Below, one piece after another: positions 39,658 to 53,194 of a stretch of 64,000 bases of DNA. A program made the translations under genes and the position numbers. The notes beneath the pieces were generated by a model. The model did not search any database. It saw nothing but the letters and a program-made list of their open reading frames with translations, and had not been told where the DNA came from. The stretch lies in the NCBI GenBank assembly GCA_029204225.1, contig CM055102.1, positions 33,454,585-33,518,584 of the forward strand, read 5' to 3'. Positions within the stretch are counted from its first letter, which is position 1; each line of letters starts with the position of its first letter. This DNA comes from Diphasiastrum complanatum (Eukaryota > Streptophyta > Lycopodiopsida > Lycopodiales > Lycopodiaceae).

Positions 39658-40922
39658 TTAGAGTAGAGTTCTCAAACAAAAAGCCTTTCCAATACTTTGC
39701 TTCCCATCTGCTAGGATTATGGCTTGATCTAACTTGTTGCCAATCTCTGAATAGGATCCTAGTCTTTCCTCTTTCCATGGAGCCTTTGGGAGGACAATTG
39801 AATTTCCTGCCGTTTGTGGCCATAAATCGACCATGTTTTCTACGTCTTTTAAATCGTCTCGTGCGGCTTTTTTATCTTTGGCACAGGTCAAGTGCTCCAA
39901 AATTGTGCTCCCTACATTCTTGAATATGTGCATGGGGTCCAAAAGATGGTTTATCATCAATTTTTTCCATATGGAAGTTCAAAAAATATTGATAACCTCT
40001 TCATGCCAGGAGGGAGTCGCCCTAGATCTTGATTGAATCTCCAAATTTGAAGCCAATCACTTGCTTACAATATTAAGAAACAAACACACACATTTAAATG
40101 AGATTATCGTTAGAACAGATCTAGAGAGAGTAAATGTTTGAAAAATATATTAAAATAATCTGCCCAAATATGTATTGTACCTTCATGGCGTGGGGACGAC
40201 CAACAAGCCCATCACGTAGAGGGTGATCAAGTGGAAAGTATCAAGTGTGGCCCTCATAAACCATCTTTCACAAATGTTGTGAGTGACGTGCTTGTCAATA
40301 CTCACCACAGATGAAACATGCATTGTAGCCACTTGTTGAGCGCCCTGCATTGAAACAACACAACCAACTTAATTCTGAGTGTAATGTTCGAATTGAAAGA
40401 AAATTTGCGAATAAACCCATAGCAACAATATCTTACAGGAACATTTCCCATATACAAAAAAGTCGTGCATCGTCCACATCAAGATCCCCTTTACCACAAA
40501 ATCTCTTTGTCTGTGTGGTCTTGATATATCAATCACTTGAACTCCTTGCCATATAATCTTTAGCTCATCTATCAAGGGAGCCATATACATGTCCACATAT
40601 TTGGCCTTGTATTTTCCTGGGATAAGAAGGGCAAGCATTAGGTGCCATTTCTTGATACTTAGCAAGAGAGAATGTTGTAATTTACAAGGACAACTGGCCA
40701 AGTGGACCATGATGTAGAGCACAATCCAAATGGATTCACACCATCCATCACCAACCCCAAATGCAAATGGCGATGCTTATATATAAACTCATGCCAAGTA
40801 GCATCCACATAATTCCACGTTGAACAATCAATGGGTGTAAAGTCCTCACAACAGGATTCTAGCCTAAGCATACCATACAAAGCAACAATACATGGGAACA
40901 TGTGGTGGATAAACCAACCCAA
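39658..40922 (-). pseudogene. CACTA (En/Spm) TNP2-type transposase pseudogene
   Basis: Minus-strand blocks occur in the family's order. 40922-40659 has FPCIVALYGMLRL and HLHLGLVMDGVNPFGLCSTS, the latter with the DG-x-NPF motif holding the first catalytic Asp, then WPVVLVNYN. 40722-40369 has LALLIPGKYKAKYVDMYMAP, LIDELK and LMWTMHDFFVYG. 39960-39658 has LLDPMHIFKNVGSTILEHL and LPKAPWKEERLG. Frameshifts and stops separate the blocks. Known function of the family: cut-and-paste transposition of CACTA elements. No CACTA termini were located around it. Confidence 0.75.
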
Positions 40923-41070
40923 CCAAACCTAGATCATACGGATCTAACCCCCAAGCTATGAATCAATCAGAGTCATGGAAAGTGGAGTCACACTAGCAGC
41001 ATATAGCTAGCAATCATAGAATCAAGCATACACTAGTGAGAGCCCATTAGGTATATTTATACTCTCCAAG

Positions 41071-41330
41071 GCCCATGCACCACTAGTAGTGCACTGTGAC
41101 ACCTCACTAGACACCTATGTAGCCTATCTGGGCCACATCATCCAGTTCCCTAATGACTCACTGATAGACCCATACCAACTCCACCACCATGTGTAGAGGC
41201 CTAGAACCATTAATTATGATTGTGTACACATAAGGGCCCCAATTCCCTTATAGTCACAATTAACTTACGGGTTGTTGGTCTACCGGTCCCTAGCGTGCCA
41301 CGCTACCCGAGACCAATCATGGGCATGACA
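41071..41330 (-). repeat. LTR segment of the Ty3/gypsy element (3' side)
   Basis: This 260-bp block matches 48667-48926 in the same orientation with roughly 20 differences. Read on the minus strand it begins TGTCATGCCC, a common gypsy LTR start, after a moderately purine-rich AAAGGGTGAATAA. A TATA-like TATAAATATA lies just beyond the shared part (41052-41062, minus). The full LTR therefore probably extends to lower coordinates than the shared block. Confidence 0.7.
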
Positions 41331-41400
41331 TTATTCACCCTTTATTCAAGTTCTATCCTCAAAACTTAAAACTGGGAAAGTTCCTCCTTAAGCTTCCTTT

Positions 41401-44400
41401 CTATTCCCAAGAATCGTCATCGTCCATACATCTCCTCCATCGAACCAGATGCTCGGTAACTATACGATTTCTGAATCGTTTACTTCTTGTATCCAAGATC
41501 TTTTCGGGTTCAAGACGAGATACACCCGATGATTTATCCAACAGGTCCAACCGATCTCCAGATCCAAGATGCTCTCCTTCACAAAGACTCTTTTTGAGAT
41601 GACTTACGTGAAATACAGGATGCACTTGCGATCCTTTCGGGAGTTCCAATTGGTAAGCCAAGGATCCGATCTTTTTTAAAATCTTAAATGGTCCTCTATA
41701 TCTAGGGGACAACTTATAATGTTTGTCGATATGCATTACACTTGAATCCTTTGGAATTCTCAAATATACCCAGTCTCCCATTTGGAAGTCTCTCAGTGAT
41801 CTTTTCAGATTTGCATACTATTTGTCCCTATCTTGGGCACTCTAAACATTTGCACATGCAATCCGTAGCATTTCCTGCATATCATGTAGGAAATCAGCTA
41901 CTTTCTGAGACTTGATCGTCCAAGTCTCAACCGCAATGGGTGACCTAGCTCAAAACCGTACATAAGCATAAATGGGCTATAACCGGTAGCCGAATGCTTA
42001 CTACTGTTATAAGCAAACTCGATCAATGGAAGGTAGTTTTTCCAATCAGATTGCCATCTAGAAATATATGCCCGAAGCATTTGTTCCATCATCTGATTTG
42101 TTCTTTCCGTCTGTCCATCCGTCTCAGAATGATCAAAAGAACCCAAGCTCAGTGTTGTCTCTAGTTTAGCAAACATGGCCGACCAATAGTGACCGGTGAA
42201 CTTCGGATCACGATCACTCACAATATCACTTGGTAATCCTTAAAGTTTGAACAGACACTCTACAAATTTTTGAGCTAAATCAGAAGCCTTCACGATGGTC
42301 TTTACCGGAATTTGGTAAGACGGTCGACCACAGCCCAAATTGTATCATGTTGTTTATTCATCCACGGTAACCCAACCACGAAATCCATGGAAATACTATC
42401 TCATCTCTTATCAGGGATATCTAGTGGATGCAATAGACCTCCAGCCTTATGGCATTCAGTTTTATTCAACTGCATCAGTCACACTTGACCACATAAGATC
42501 CTACAAAGGGCTTGAATTTTGGCCAATAAAAGTCCTTTCGTACCAAATCCAGTGTATGTTGTATGCCGGGATGTCCTACGCATGGTGAGTCATGACATTA
42601 AAAAAGAATTATATTCTTAACAACATTTACATCAGGCACACAAGCCTTCCCTTTCCTGAACAATAGTCCATTATAGATAAAGAAGTCATCAGTACCCTTT
42701 ATATTTCCCCCCCCCCCAGACTGATCACCATGATGATCAGTCTCGCTTGATGAAACTGTTAGAACCTTATTCCAGATTGATCCAAAATGTGGATCTTTCT
42801 CATAAAGACCTCTCAAGGAGAGATAAAAGTCTGTAGATCTCAGTGAAGGAAAGTTTGTTCACTTCACCAATTCGACTAAGTGCATCAGCCATTTGATTAG
42901 ATGAGCCTTTGATATATCGCACTTCAAAGTCAAATTCTTGCATGAGTTCTGCCCATCTGGTCTTACGACCTCGCAAATCATTCTGATTACATAAATACTT
43001 TAAAGGTTGATGATCCGTATTAACCACAAATTTATTATCGTACAAGTAATGCCTCCATTATTTCAAAGCTTGGATCACCACAAAAAGCTCTTTTTCTTGC
43101 ACGGTGTATTTGACCTGTGCATCGATTAGTTTCTTACTCTCAAAGGCAATGGGCTGGCCCTCTTGTAAGAGAACAACTCCAATAGCTGTATCACTTGCGT
43201 TAGTGTTAATGACGAACGACAAATTTGGATCCGCTAACCTCAAAACTGGAGCTAAGGCAATTAGAAGCTTGAGTTTCTGAAAACTCTCATCTAATTTTTC
43301 ATTCCATCTGATAGGAATACTTGGCCTACCTTTGTGGCTTTTCACTCCTTTCAACATATTGTTGAGAGGTGCAGCAATCTTCGAGTACTCTCTACAAATC
43401 TAGGTTCATTTTTAAAGAATTCGCACTTTGATTCTTTCGCATAAAGCTTCTCTTGTCTTAAGATACGTAAGACAGTACGGAGATGCTTAGCATGCTCTTT
43501 GAGTATTTTGCCGTAGATCATAATATCATCCAGAAACACTACTACAAACTTCTCCAGATATGGACGAAATAAATCGTTCATCATTTGTTGGAAGGTAGCC
43601 ACAGCATTTGTCAAAGCAAAGGGAAAAACAAGAAACTCGTAGTGGCCAAACCTAGTCCTAAAATCGATTTTAGATACATCTTCCGGATGTATCCCAATCT
43701 GATGGTATCCCATACGTAGATCAATTTTTGTGAAGTTTCTAGCTCCATTCAATCGATCTATGAAATCGTCCATCTTGGGTAACGGGTATTTATTTTTAGC
43801 TATTAGTTTGTTCAGACCCTTGTAATCTACACATAGTCGGAAACTCCCATTTTTTGTTACTCTGAAGGAGGACATGTACTCCCCATGGAGATTTACTTGG
43901 TCTTATGTGTCCCGTCCTAAGATACTCCTCGATCTGCCTAGCCACTTCCTCCTCCTCCTTCTGACTGAACCGATATGGTTGTCTGAAGATAGGACAACTA
44001 TCGGGCAAAAGATCTATCTTATGATCTACCGACCAAGCGAGCGGTAGTCCATAAGGTAGCTGCTTCAAAAGAACTTCACTAAACTCTTGTTTAAAATCTT
44101 GCAAAAGCTTCTGTTCCTGATGCAAATTTTCGGTGTTAAAACATGAAAACGCATTCACATCTCCAATATCACAATGCATACAAGATTTCAAAAGCAAGTG
44201 AAAGAGTTCATACTCAGAATCATGAAGTTTCTCTATTAATTCAACCGAAGAAATTATCGACGATGGAAGTACATCGGTCTCTCCAGAAATAGAGACAATT
44301 TGATCAAACTTATCTTTAAATACCATAGAATGATTTTTAAAATTTATCTCTAAAGAGTCTGATTCGCCAAAAAACCATTCATAGCCCAAAAGTACATCAG

Positions 44401-44540
44401 TCCGATCAAGATTCATGATACGGAAATCCAACGGCTCAACATAGTCCTGCATCTAAAGCTCTAAATTGGGGACTTTGACGTCCCAAATCTCAGTGTCCAG
44501 CCCTCAGGCAAGATGGACTACGTAATAAAGTTGTACAGTG
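41401..44540 (-). mobile_element. Ty3/gypsy chromovirus pol, decayed
   Basis: Minus-strand order: aspartic-protease end and linker (44452-43796, DRTDVLLGYEWFFG; PIFRQPYRFSQKEEEEVARQ), reverse transcriptase (43875-43351, DYKGLNKLIAKNKYPLP; VVVFLDDIMIY with the DD pair), RNase H (43357-43058 DASDTAIGVVL; 43045-42800 ending ADALSR), integrase zinc-binding remnant (42816-42598), integrase core (42221-41898, SDRDPKF; DGQTERTNQ) and integrase C-terminus with chromodomain (41781-41401, [35 protein letters not shown]). This order and the chromodomain define a chromovirus. Frameshifts and stops break pol into at least seven pieces, and gag is missing where a copia element now lies. One break coincides with a C/G homopolymer near 42710. 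Confidence 0.9.
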
Positions 44541-44618
44541 GTATCTTTGCATCCCTCTTAGCATTCTTCATACATCCATCAGTGAGCCGCTATCTAGAGG
44601 TTATTCAGAATTAAAAAA

Positions 44619-47600
44619 TGTCGTCGATCACCAATATTCAAGCTAAGATCACTACAATCTTGGACCCAGAAGGTTCAAACTACTTGATTTGTTAATTAAA
44701 AACTTCACTCTTGTTGAAGGGTGAAGGTCTATGGCAAGGGGTAGGACCAATTGAGGAGAAGCCATAAGCTACTCATGCCAAAGAACTTCGAGAATGGAGT
44801 CTAATAAATGACAAAGTTATAGCAATTATTGCATCTTCAGTGCATGACAACATAATGCTAGATCTTACATCAATTTCAAATGCAAAGGATTTGAAGAATT
44901 GCAAACCAAGAATGAGACTCGATCTCGTAATCAGATCATGTTCTTGGAAGACCAATTAACTTACCTACAGTGGGACGACAAAGACTTGAACACATTCGTG
45001 TGAAAGATTAAAGGTCTATTTATTTCTTTGCAGAATTTTGGGGTAGAAAATACAATTTCTAAGAAAAAACAACTTAGCTATTTTCTTCGAGCCTACCCAG
45101 GTCATTCCACGCAACTGAAACCTTATTGACGAAAGATACAACAATGACACTTCAAAAGGCAATAGACAGAGTGAAGGAGGAAGTAGAAGCTCGTGAACAC
45201 TATGACGACAATGGCGATTCAAAAAATGCTCTATTTACTCAGAAGAATAAATTTTCTAAGAAGTCTAAGTTTAAGAGGAAGTCGTCTAAGAAGAATGAGT
45301 CTAAGACAAATGAACAATAATTTGGTAAACGACAGAAGAATTCTGGTGATAAGAAGATCTACAACAAATGTAGAAGATCAAATCACACAGAAGAAAAGTG
45401 TTGGCTAAATCCAAAGATTGAATGCATTCATTGTCATAAACGGGGTCATGTGGCAATAGACTATTATCAAAATCCCAGAAACAAAAAGGAGCAAAATCGA
45501 CGCGAACTTTCAGATTCAAACTATGTTGAAGACAAAGCAGAATGCTCCAGAGCAGCAAAAGATAGGGCAACAAGGAATTCAACAGCTTATGTTAGTACTG
45601 ATCTATGTTGTTCATCTAATTCAACTCGAAAAGTAGTACTTGATTCGAGAGCAACCTCACATTTTGTTTCCTCAAAACAAATTTTGTCTGAGTACAAGAA
45701 GACGAACTATTTGAGATTCATTATACTTGGAGACGGTTCTAAACACGTGGTTGATGAAACTGGTGTATTATGGATGGACACGAATCAGGAGACAAGAAAC
45801 TGGAGGAAGTTCTCTATGTCCCTACTCTTGATAAAGATCTTCTATCTGTAGCTAACATAGTGGATACAGGCATGTCAGTAACTTTCACAAAGAACTCTTG
45901 TAAACTGTTCGAGGAAGATTATGATAACTTGGTTACAAAAGACAACAAAGAAAGAAATTTATATCACCTGAACATTCGAACAAGAATCGAAAAGTCAATC
46001 AACTCAAGAATCGATAGACATACTATGGCATAAGGGGCTATGTCACATGAACATGGAAGCCTTGTACCAAGCCAACAAAAGTCATAAAATTGAAGGAGTC
46101 GAAATCACAAGTAAAAATATTCAAACTACCTTCGAATCCTGTCTTAAAGGCAAGATGACTAGAAAATCTTTCAATAAGGATGTTTACTAAGGTACTTGGA
46201 ATTGTGCATTCAGATATTTGTGGACCATTCGGAGTATTGTCATTGGGTGATGCAAAGTACTTCATTACGTTTATTGATGACTTCAGCAAGTTCGTTGTAG
46301 TATACTTTATTCGTACCAAATCTGAAGCCTTTGAGAAATTCGTTGAGTATACGAATTGGGCTGAGAAGCAAAGAGGCAATAAGTTAAAGCAGATTCACAC
46401 ACATCATCGAAGCGAGTATATTTCCAACAAATTCAAAGCTTACTGTACTAATCGAGGTATTATGCACACGAAGACTGCATCTTACACACCTTAGCACAAT
46501 GGAACAACTGAATGAAGGAATCGTACACTGATGGAAGCTGTAAAGTGTATGATGGCTCATGCAAAGGCACCAAAACAATTGTGGACAGAAGCAGTGGCTA
46601 CATCAAATTATCTTCAGAATCATATTTTGAAATCTCGAATACCAGATAAAACTCTTCACGAGATATGGTAGAAATCAAAGCCAAATCTTGCACATGTTCA
46701 GACACTTGGATGTGTAGTGTATATGCATATACCTGATAAGTTGAGAAAAAAACTCGATGAAAAGACAAAACAAGGTTTTCTAGTAGGATTCAAGTTCCTT
46801 TCGTCATATTATCGTGTTTATGTACCCAAAACTGGCAAGATAAAAGTTGTTCGGGATGTTAAATTTGATGAGACGAAATACATAACAGACAGTGATCTAG
46901 TCCGCTATGACATTCTCAAAAATTATTATGAGCTACCAACAACAACAGAAGAAAAACAAGTAGAAGATGAAAGATATTTGCCAGATTCATAGGGAGGTCA
47001 AGATCGAGTGCTTGACAAACTCGAATCGCTAGTTCGAATTCCAGTAGAAAAGCTCGAATCAGAATCGAACTCAAAACCTATAGAATGGAACTCAAAACCA
47101 CCTGTGAGAAGATCAGATAGACAGCGAAAACCACCATAAAGATATGGTCAAGGTGTTTTTAATACAGCCATCGAATTTTGTGGATTCTCTGACGAACCTT
47201 AAACATTCGAGGAAGCTGTAGATGGACCAGATAAAGATCGTTGGATTTAGGCAATGGAGGACGAAATGTCATCCATGTACAAGAACAATGTATGGCTATA
47301 CCTGATGGCAGAAACCAATCAAGTGCAAGTGGATCTACAAGATCAAAACAGGTCCTGATGGAGAAAACATCAGATACAAGGCAAGGTTAGTTGCTAAAGG
47401 ATTTTCACAGAAGTATGGGATCAACTACACTGATACTTTCTCACCCGTAGTCAAACATACATCAATTCACTTGTTATTCGCGTATGCAGTGGCTCATGAT
47501 TTGAAAATCCATATTGTGGATGAGAAAACTGCTTTTCTGCATGCAAAATTGGAAGAAAACTTATTCATGGACCAACCACTTGGTTTTGTAAGCCAAGAAT

Positions 47601-47809
47601 CTCCAGAATACGGATGTCACATGAATAAAAGCATTTATGGTCTGAAACAAGCAGCGAGACAATGGTATAGAAAGAAGGACGAAGCACTACGTTCCATAGG
47701 CTTCAAACCTCTATTTGCTGAATCAAATGTCTATATCAAGCATGTCCAAAATGAAATAATCATTCTAGTCTATTTGAATATCAATCGTCGTAAATGGTTA
47801 GATATCTAA
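44619..47809 (+). mobile_element. Ty1/copia retrotransposon, decayed and truncated in RT
   Basis: Plus-strand order: gag from ATG 44619 (MSSITNIQAKITTILDPEGS), zinc-knuckle remnant (CIHCHKRGHVAIDY, last Cys lost), protease (LDSRATSHFVSS, catalytic DSG changed to DSR), integrase (VHSDICGPF; TFIDDFSKFV), integrase C-terminus (GFLVGFKFLSSYYRVY) and reverse transcriptase (YKARLVAKGFSQKYGINYTD; SIYGLKQAARQWY). RT stops just before the expected YVDD (ILVYLNINRRK). The rest of RT and RNase H are deleted, and an LTR follows directly. In-frame stops at 46492, 46990, 47137, 47200 and 47248 are TAG/TAA, several where relatives have Gln. One at 46513 is TGA where Arg is expected. It lies inside the gypsy element in opposite orientation. 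Confidence 0.9.
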
Positions 47810-48099
47810 TGTTACATCATTGAAAGGCCAAAAGACCTGTAAATAGAAGGCCAAAAGACATGTCATGTAGCAATATAAATACATATGCACTACTCGTTGT
47901 AACACACTCACTCAATCAAAGACACAACATCGAGATAAGACAACAAGAGATGTATATTGATGAATCGAATTTAGAGCTATAAAAATTCATTTTTGATCAA
48001 TAGTTTCTTATTGTCTAAAAAGTCTTAAATTGTCTCTTACTTTCGCATATAATTTATGCACGCATATTCAATCAGAACTAATATTGTTCTATTAGTACA
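47810..48099 (+). repeat. Copia-type LTR, 290 bp, followed by a primer-binding-site-like sequence
   Basis: Starts TGTTACATC and ends TTAGTACA (TG...CA). It contains a TATA-like AATATAAATACA at about 47870. The 12 bases after it, TGGATCAGAAAC, resemble the plant copia primer-binding site complementary to initiator Met tRNA (TGGTATCAGAGC). That would make this a 5' LTR, yet it sits at the 3' end of the copia coding region. Confidence 0.6.
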
Positions 48100-48666
48100 T
48101 GGATCAGAAACAGTCCCAATTGAAGACATTGATATTAGTTTGATTTATTCAAACTTTCATCGTGTTCTCTGTGGAAGAATAATTAATAATTTTTCCTACA
48201 ATTATTGTCGGGTGAGGCCGGTTGAATTTCCATATTTCCCCCATCACTTCACGGTGATGCAAGGTGAATCTCGGTACCATCCCCCTCCAAAATTTCATCA
48301 GTATCCATTTGCTTGCCAACTGAAAATTTAAGAAAAATAAAATTTGGTTCAGTTAACACAATTATTACAGGTATAATAATCTGCTTAACCAAGCAATGTT
48401 TATAGAAATCTAATTTTCTAACCATTCGTGCTTTCATTAACAAATTATATCAATGAACTGGCAAATGAATACTTAAGCAATAAAAAACCGAAATTAATCG
48501 TTAATGCAACGAAAATCTATTAACAACTGTTAACTCAAATAATCAGCTGCAAAAATTAACTATCATGCAAGAAATACACAAGCTTAAAAAAAACCGCTCC
48601 CGCCCGCCCGCCCCCTACCACCTCCATGGATAGCTATAGTTTTAACAAATTGAACTTTTAGTTAGG
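48100..48666. other. Retrotransposon-internal or inserted non-coding DNA
   Basis: No coding signal. A GC-rich CCCGCCCGCCCGCCCCC run lies at 48598-48615, unlike the AT-rich surroundings. It lies between the copia LTR and the distal gypsy LTR segment. Confidence 0.4.
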
Positions 48667-48926
48667 GCCATGCACCACTAGTAGTGCACTGTGACACCTC
48701 ACTAGACACCTCTGCAGCTTATCTAGGCCACGTCATCCAGTTTCCTAATGTCTCACTGATAGACCCATACCAACTCCACCACCATGTGTAGAGGCCTAAA
48801 ACCATTAATTATGACCATGTACACATAAGGGCCCCAATACCCTTATAGTCACAATTAACTTACGGGTTGTTGGTCTACCCGTCCCTAGTGTGGACACGCT
48901 ACCTGAGACCAGTCATGGGTATGACA
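48667..48926 (-). repeat. LTR segment of the Ty3/gypsy element (5' side)
   Basis: Direct copy of 41071-41330. On the minus strand it begins TGTCATACCC. The similarity stops at GTGCATGG(G/C)CC, before the TATA region seen in the other copy, so this LTR is truncated or interrupted. Together the two copies bracket about 7.9 kb. Confidence 0.7.
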
Positions 48927-49349
48927 AAGGAGATCCTCATAGTATCGTCCAATGAACGATTGCTCGTGAATGCCATGTCATAAGCTCTGCTATGGACTTG
49001 TATTTAAACATATGACGTATTCTGGATATGATAGAAAAATGCCTTACCACTTTGGCGGGTATGGTGTATCCTTGTAAATCTTGTCTATAACAATTTTTCC
49101 CACAACGTGGACACGTGCTTGCCTCCTTAAACTCGTATCGATAAAAAAATGCAGGTTTTTGGTGTTAGGTTTTAGGATTTGGAGTAAGGGATCTAGGTAA
49201 ATGGATTTGGGATAAGGGGCTTTAAGATAAAGGATCATTGGAACCAAGGGAACAACCCTCGAGCTTACAGTTAGGCATATAGAGAAAAGAGTTCACCTCC
49301 TTCTATTGATTCCCACCTTGTAGCCAAAATTTGAATGCCCATCTTGTTT

Positions 49350-49760
49350 TTGTACCTTCAAAATTCAGATTTGATTTCAGTATTTACTGAGGACCTCGGA
49401 ATAACCCTCAAAATTTTGAGACTACGAAAACTCACTATTTTCGGAAGGCACGAATTACAGAAATTTCTTGAGACCTCGGAATACTAAAGTAATTTTGTGG
49501 GTTATACCGACTCCCAGATAGATTCTTGCAAATGTCAAAATCTCTATCCCTTTCTGCGGCCTTTTTGCAAATGGAAATGGAGAGGGTGATGGTATCCAAG
49601 GACGTACATGCCTTTGTCTTCTCCTTTGGTTGTTTGATCCCTCCTCTCCCTCTTTATCCTCCCCTCACTCTTGATTCTTGCTCTTGCTCTTGCTTTTGCA
49701 CTTCTTGCTTCCTCCTCTTGCTTTTGCTTCTTTTGTTCTTCTCCTTGTAAAATCAAATGG
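49350..49760. repeat. Left inverted terminal region of a ~13-kb element
   Basis: The reverse complement of 49584-49754 matches 62333-62518. Both carry a pyrimidine-rich CTTGCTCTTGCTCTTGC-type block and GGGTGATGGTATC(C/A)AAGGACG. Similarity continues outward (GACCTCG(G)AATACTAAA; CAGTATTTACTGAGGACCTCGG). Motif GACCTCGGAATA occurs at about 49393 and 49473. Confidence 0.7.
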
Positions 49761-49898
49761 TAAGAAACGGTGTTCTCAAGAATACCAAACCTCTATTTTT
49801 GTTTGTCGTTGGATTCTAACTAATCCCATTGTGTTGTCATATTTGTGTAGGTGACAAAAAGGAAGATAGAATATGGAGCTTTTGTGAATGTTGGATGT

Positions 49899-50880
<982 letters not shown>

Positions 50881-50949
50881 GTTGGAATGGTCGTGGAACA
50901 ATCTGGGAGGGGTTAGAATGGGCACATCTCTTTGTGGGGAGTCCCTACT

Positions 50950-51860
50950 TCGAGAGACATTGACCCAAGAGGCTACACGTACAGCACACGATACTGCGAC
51001 TCCTACATCTGTCGCACTTGAGATTCTCGGCACGCCCACTTTCACCCCTCACATTTTCTCTCCCTCTGGACCCACTACCACTGAGTTCTATCATCTCGGC
51101 TATACTTCGTGGGGTCACATTTCACCATGGGATTTTCAGCCCACTCCCCTCCAATCCTCCCTTGGTTATTCTCCCATCCCAACCCCCCCCCCCCCCCCCC
51201 CATTGGCTATTCTCTCCTCAGTATTCCCCCCCTGGCTATTCTTGCCCCTAGTACACTATGTATACCCCACATCATCAGTATTCTCCCGTCGACGGGGCAT
51301 CTCCCACACCTGAGGCCACCCCGCCAGACACTCTCTGGCCCACATCTCCCATACCGGATGCCACCCCCATGGCCACATCTCCACCAGTTGTCATCCCACC
51401 GTCATATAATATAGACAAGAATGGTCACATCATTGAGGATAATTGTGGTAAGAGGGTCATCACGTGCATGAGGGAGCTCATGTATGCACACTTTTTTAGA
51501 GACATTTTTTATGACTGGTGCGATGTCAGCGATGACCGCAAGAATTGCATTATTGACCAATTGTGTAGTGAGTTCTTTGTATCCCAAGAAATGGAATTTG
51601 TCCGAAAATGGATGAGGAGCCGCATGGAATCCACGATGAGCCACCGCAAATAGGAGATCCAAGATGAAGTAAGAGCTAACAGAGCCAACCTTTCCTACGT
51701 AGAAAAAGAGGACTAAAAGTATGCGAAGAAAGAGTATCGAGATAATCTAGATCGCTTTAAGTAGCAGCGAGAGGCAGCCAGAGTTCAACTAGAGACCACA
51801 GGGGCTTCTCACTTGGACAATGGTGGCGAGGGATATTTTCGAGCCCACTTTGTAAGTCTA
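50950..51860 (+). pseudogene. Transposase_24-like (Ptta/En/Spm-associated) gene, decayed
   Basis: A Pro/Tyr/Gln-rich N-terminal region (QYSPPGYSCP, TAG, YTMYTPHHQYSPVDGASP) precedes a domain with NIDKNGHIIEDNCGKRVITC, MRELMYAHFFRDIFYDWCDV, KNCIIDQLCSEFFV and VRKWMRSRMESTMSHRK. It resembles the plant Ptta/En/Spm Transposase_24 domain found in CACTA-associated genes. A charged, probably coiled-coil tail follows (EIQDEVRANRANLSYVEKED). In-frame TAG/TAA codons at 51249, 51651 and at about 51714 and 51762 sit at plausible Gln positions. A 20-bp poly-C near 51183 marks a frameshift. Confidence 0.55.
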
Positions 51861-52529
51861 TCCTAAACCCTTAAGTAGAATTTGACTATTGATTGTTTTT
51901 TTTTTGCTCTTGGGGTTTTTCATTTGACACCTTGGAATAAAATGCTCTTTTTATATGATCCAAATTTGGAATGTTTATGCAGCTATCCATCGTGGGATGG
52001 TCTCCCACACATGGCAAGTATATGTATGTGTATGCCCATAGTACGCAACCATTACTCGAGTTATTGGAGAGGTAGGGCATGCAGATAAATTGGGATGCTG
52101 CTCCTCAGGTACGACATCAAATCTATTTTATGTTTTTTAAACTTGCTATCTCTCCCACTTCTATACCATTTTTCGGAAGACTAGTTCATGTGTCTTGCGC
52201 ATGCAAAAACAACAAGTCTCACCTGACGAAGATGATGAGGAGAAATTTAGATAGATCTAGCTAGTGCTTTAGCTCTATAACTAGCCTTTTGATGTTTACA
52301 GATACATATGTACATGTTTTTACATCTATCGTTTTGATTCGTACATTTGCCAAATCTTTCAATGTAGCTAGTTTTTATGTATTCTTGATTCTTCACTAGT
52401 TATGTAATTGAACTGTATTTGGCCCTAAACCATGTAGAAATATTTAATTTATTTGTTTTAAAGTGTAATTATTCACATGTATTGACTAGCACGACATGTA
52501 ATTTTAGTATTTGTGATTAACTAGCCATA

Positions 52530-52780
52530 TTGAACATGCGCGTGAATGATTCTGGCCGGGGACCATTGGACAAGGCACACGTTGATTTGATATTCTGTTG
52601 GAAAAGACTGATATCGCATCAACGCACGTGAATGATTCTGAAAGGAGAGTCTAGAACAAGGTGCGTGTTGATACGATATTCCGTAGGATGAGGCTGATAT
52701 CGCTTCAGCGCATGACAATGAGAAATTAGAGGTCGTAAAATGAAGGTGCGCGTCGATACGATATTGTGAGAGAAAGCCAG
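52530..52780. repeat. Tandem repeat, three units of about 86 bp
   Basis: Units share CGTGAATGATTCTG (52541 and 52627, 86 bp apart), a G(T/C)GTTGATNNGATATT block (about 52580, 52667, 52750) and GATATCGCNTCANCGC. Each unit thus carries one motif in both orientations. Confidence 0.8.
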
Positions 52781-53194
52781 AGAGGAAAATGACAAGATAG
52801 TTATAAAAAAACATCTCAAAAACTCAATAAGACTGATGGTTCCCATATTTATAGCCCTTTCTTGTTAATCATAGCCATACATTTGTCAAGACATCAATTG
52901 AAGCTTGGGGCCTATATTTATCTACCAATCAGAGAGATACAACATTGTACCTGCTTTGCAATACCATAAAAAGACTATCATTAGCTTGTCCGAATAATCA
53001 TTAGCCTGGTCCAGTATTTATTAGCATTTATAATCCCCACAATCTGTGCATCGGGATAAAAAAACGTTCACAAGGGTCATAATTATGGACACTCGCCCTC
53101 GTCCTATTTAAGCACAAAGAAGATAAAGAAAAAATTTGCACAATGTTTCATTCAAAACATATTCAAAAGGCCGAACATTCAGAACATCTTCAAA

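Noticed and set aside
44541-44556. TGGTATCTTTGC as copia primer-binding site
   Set aside because: The same bases can be read as the gypsy protease region on the minus strand and no LTR precedes them; evidence is insufficient.
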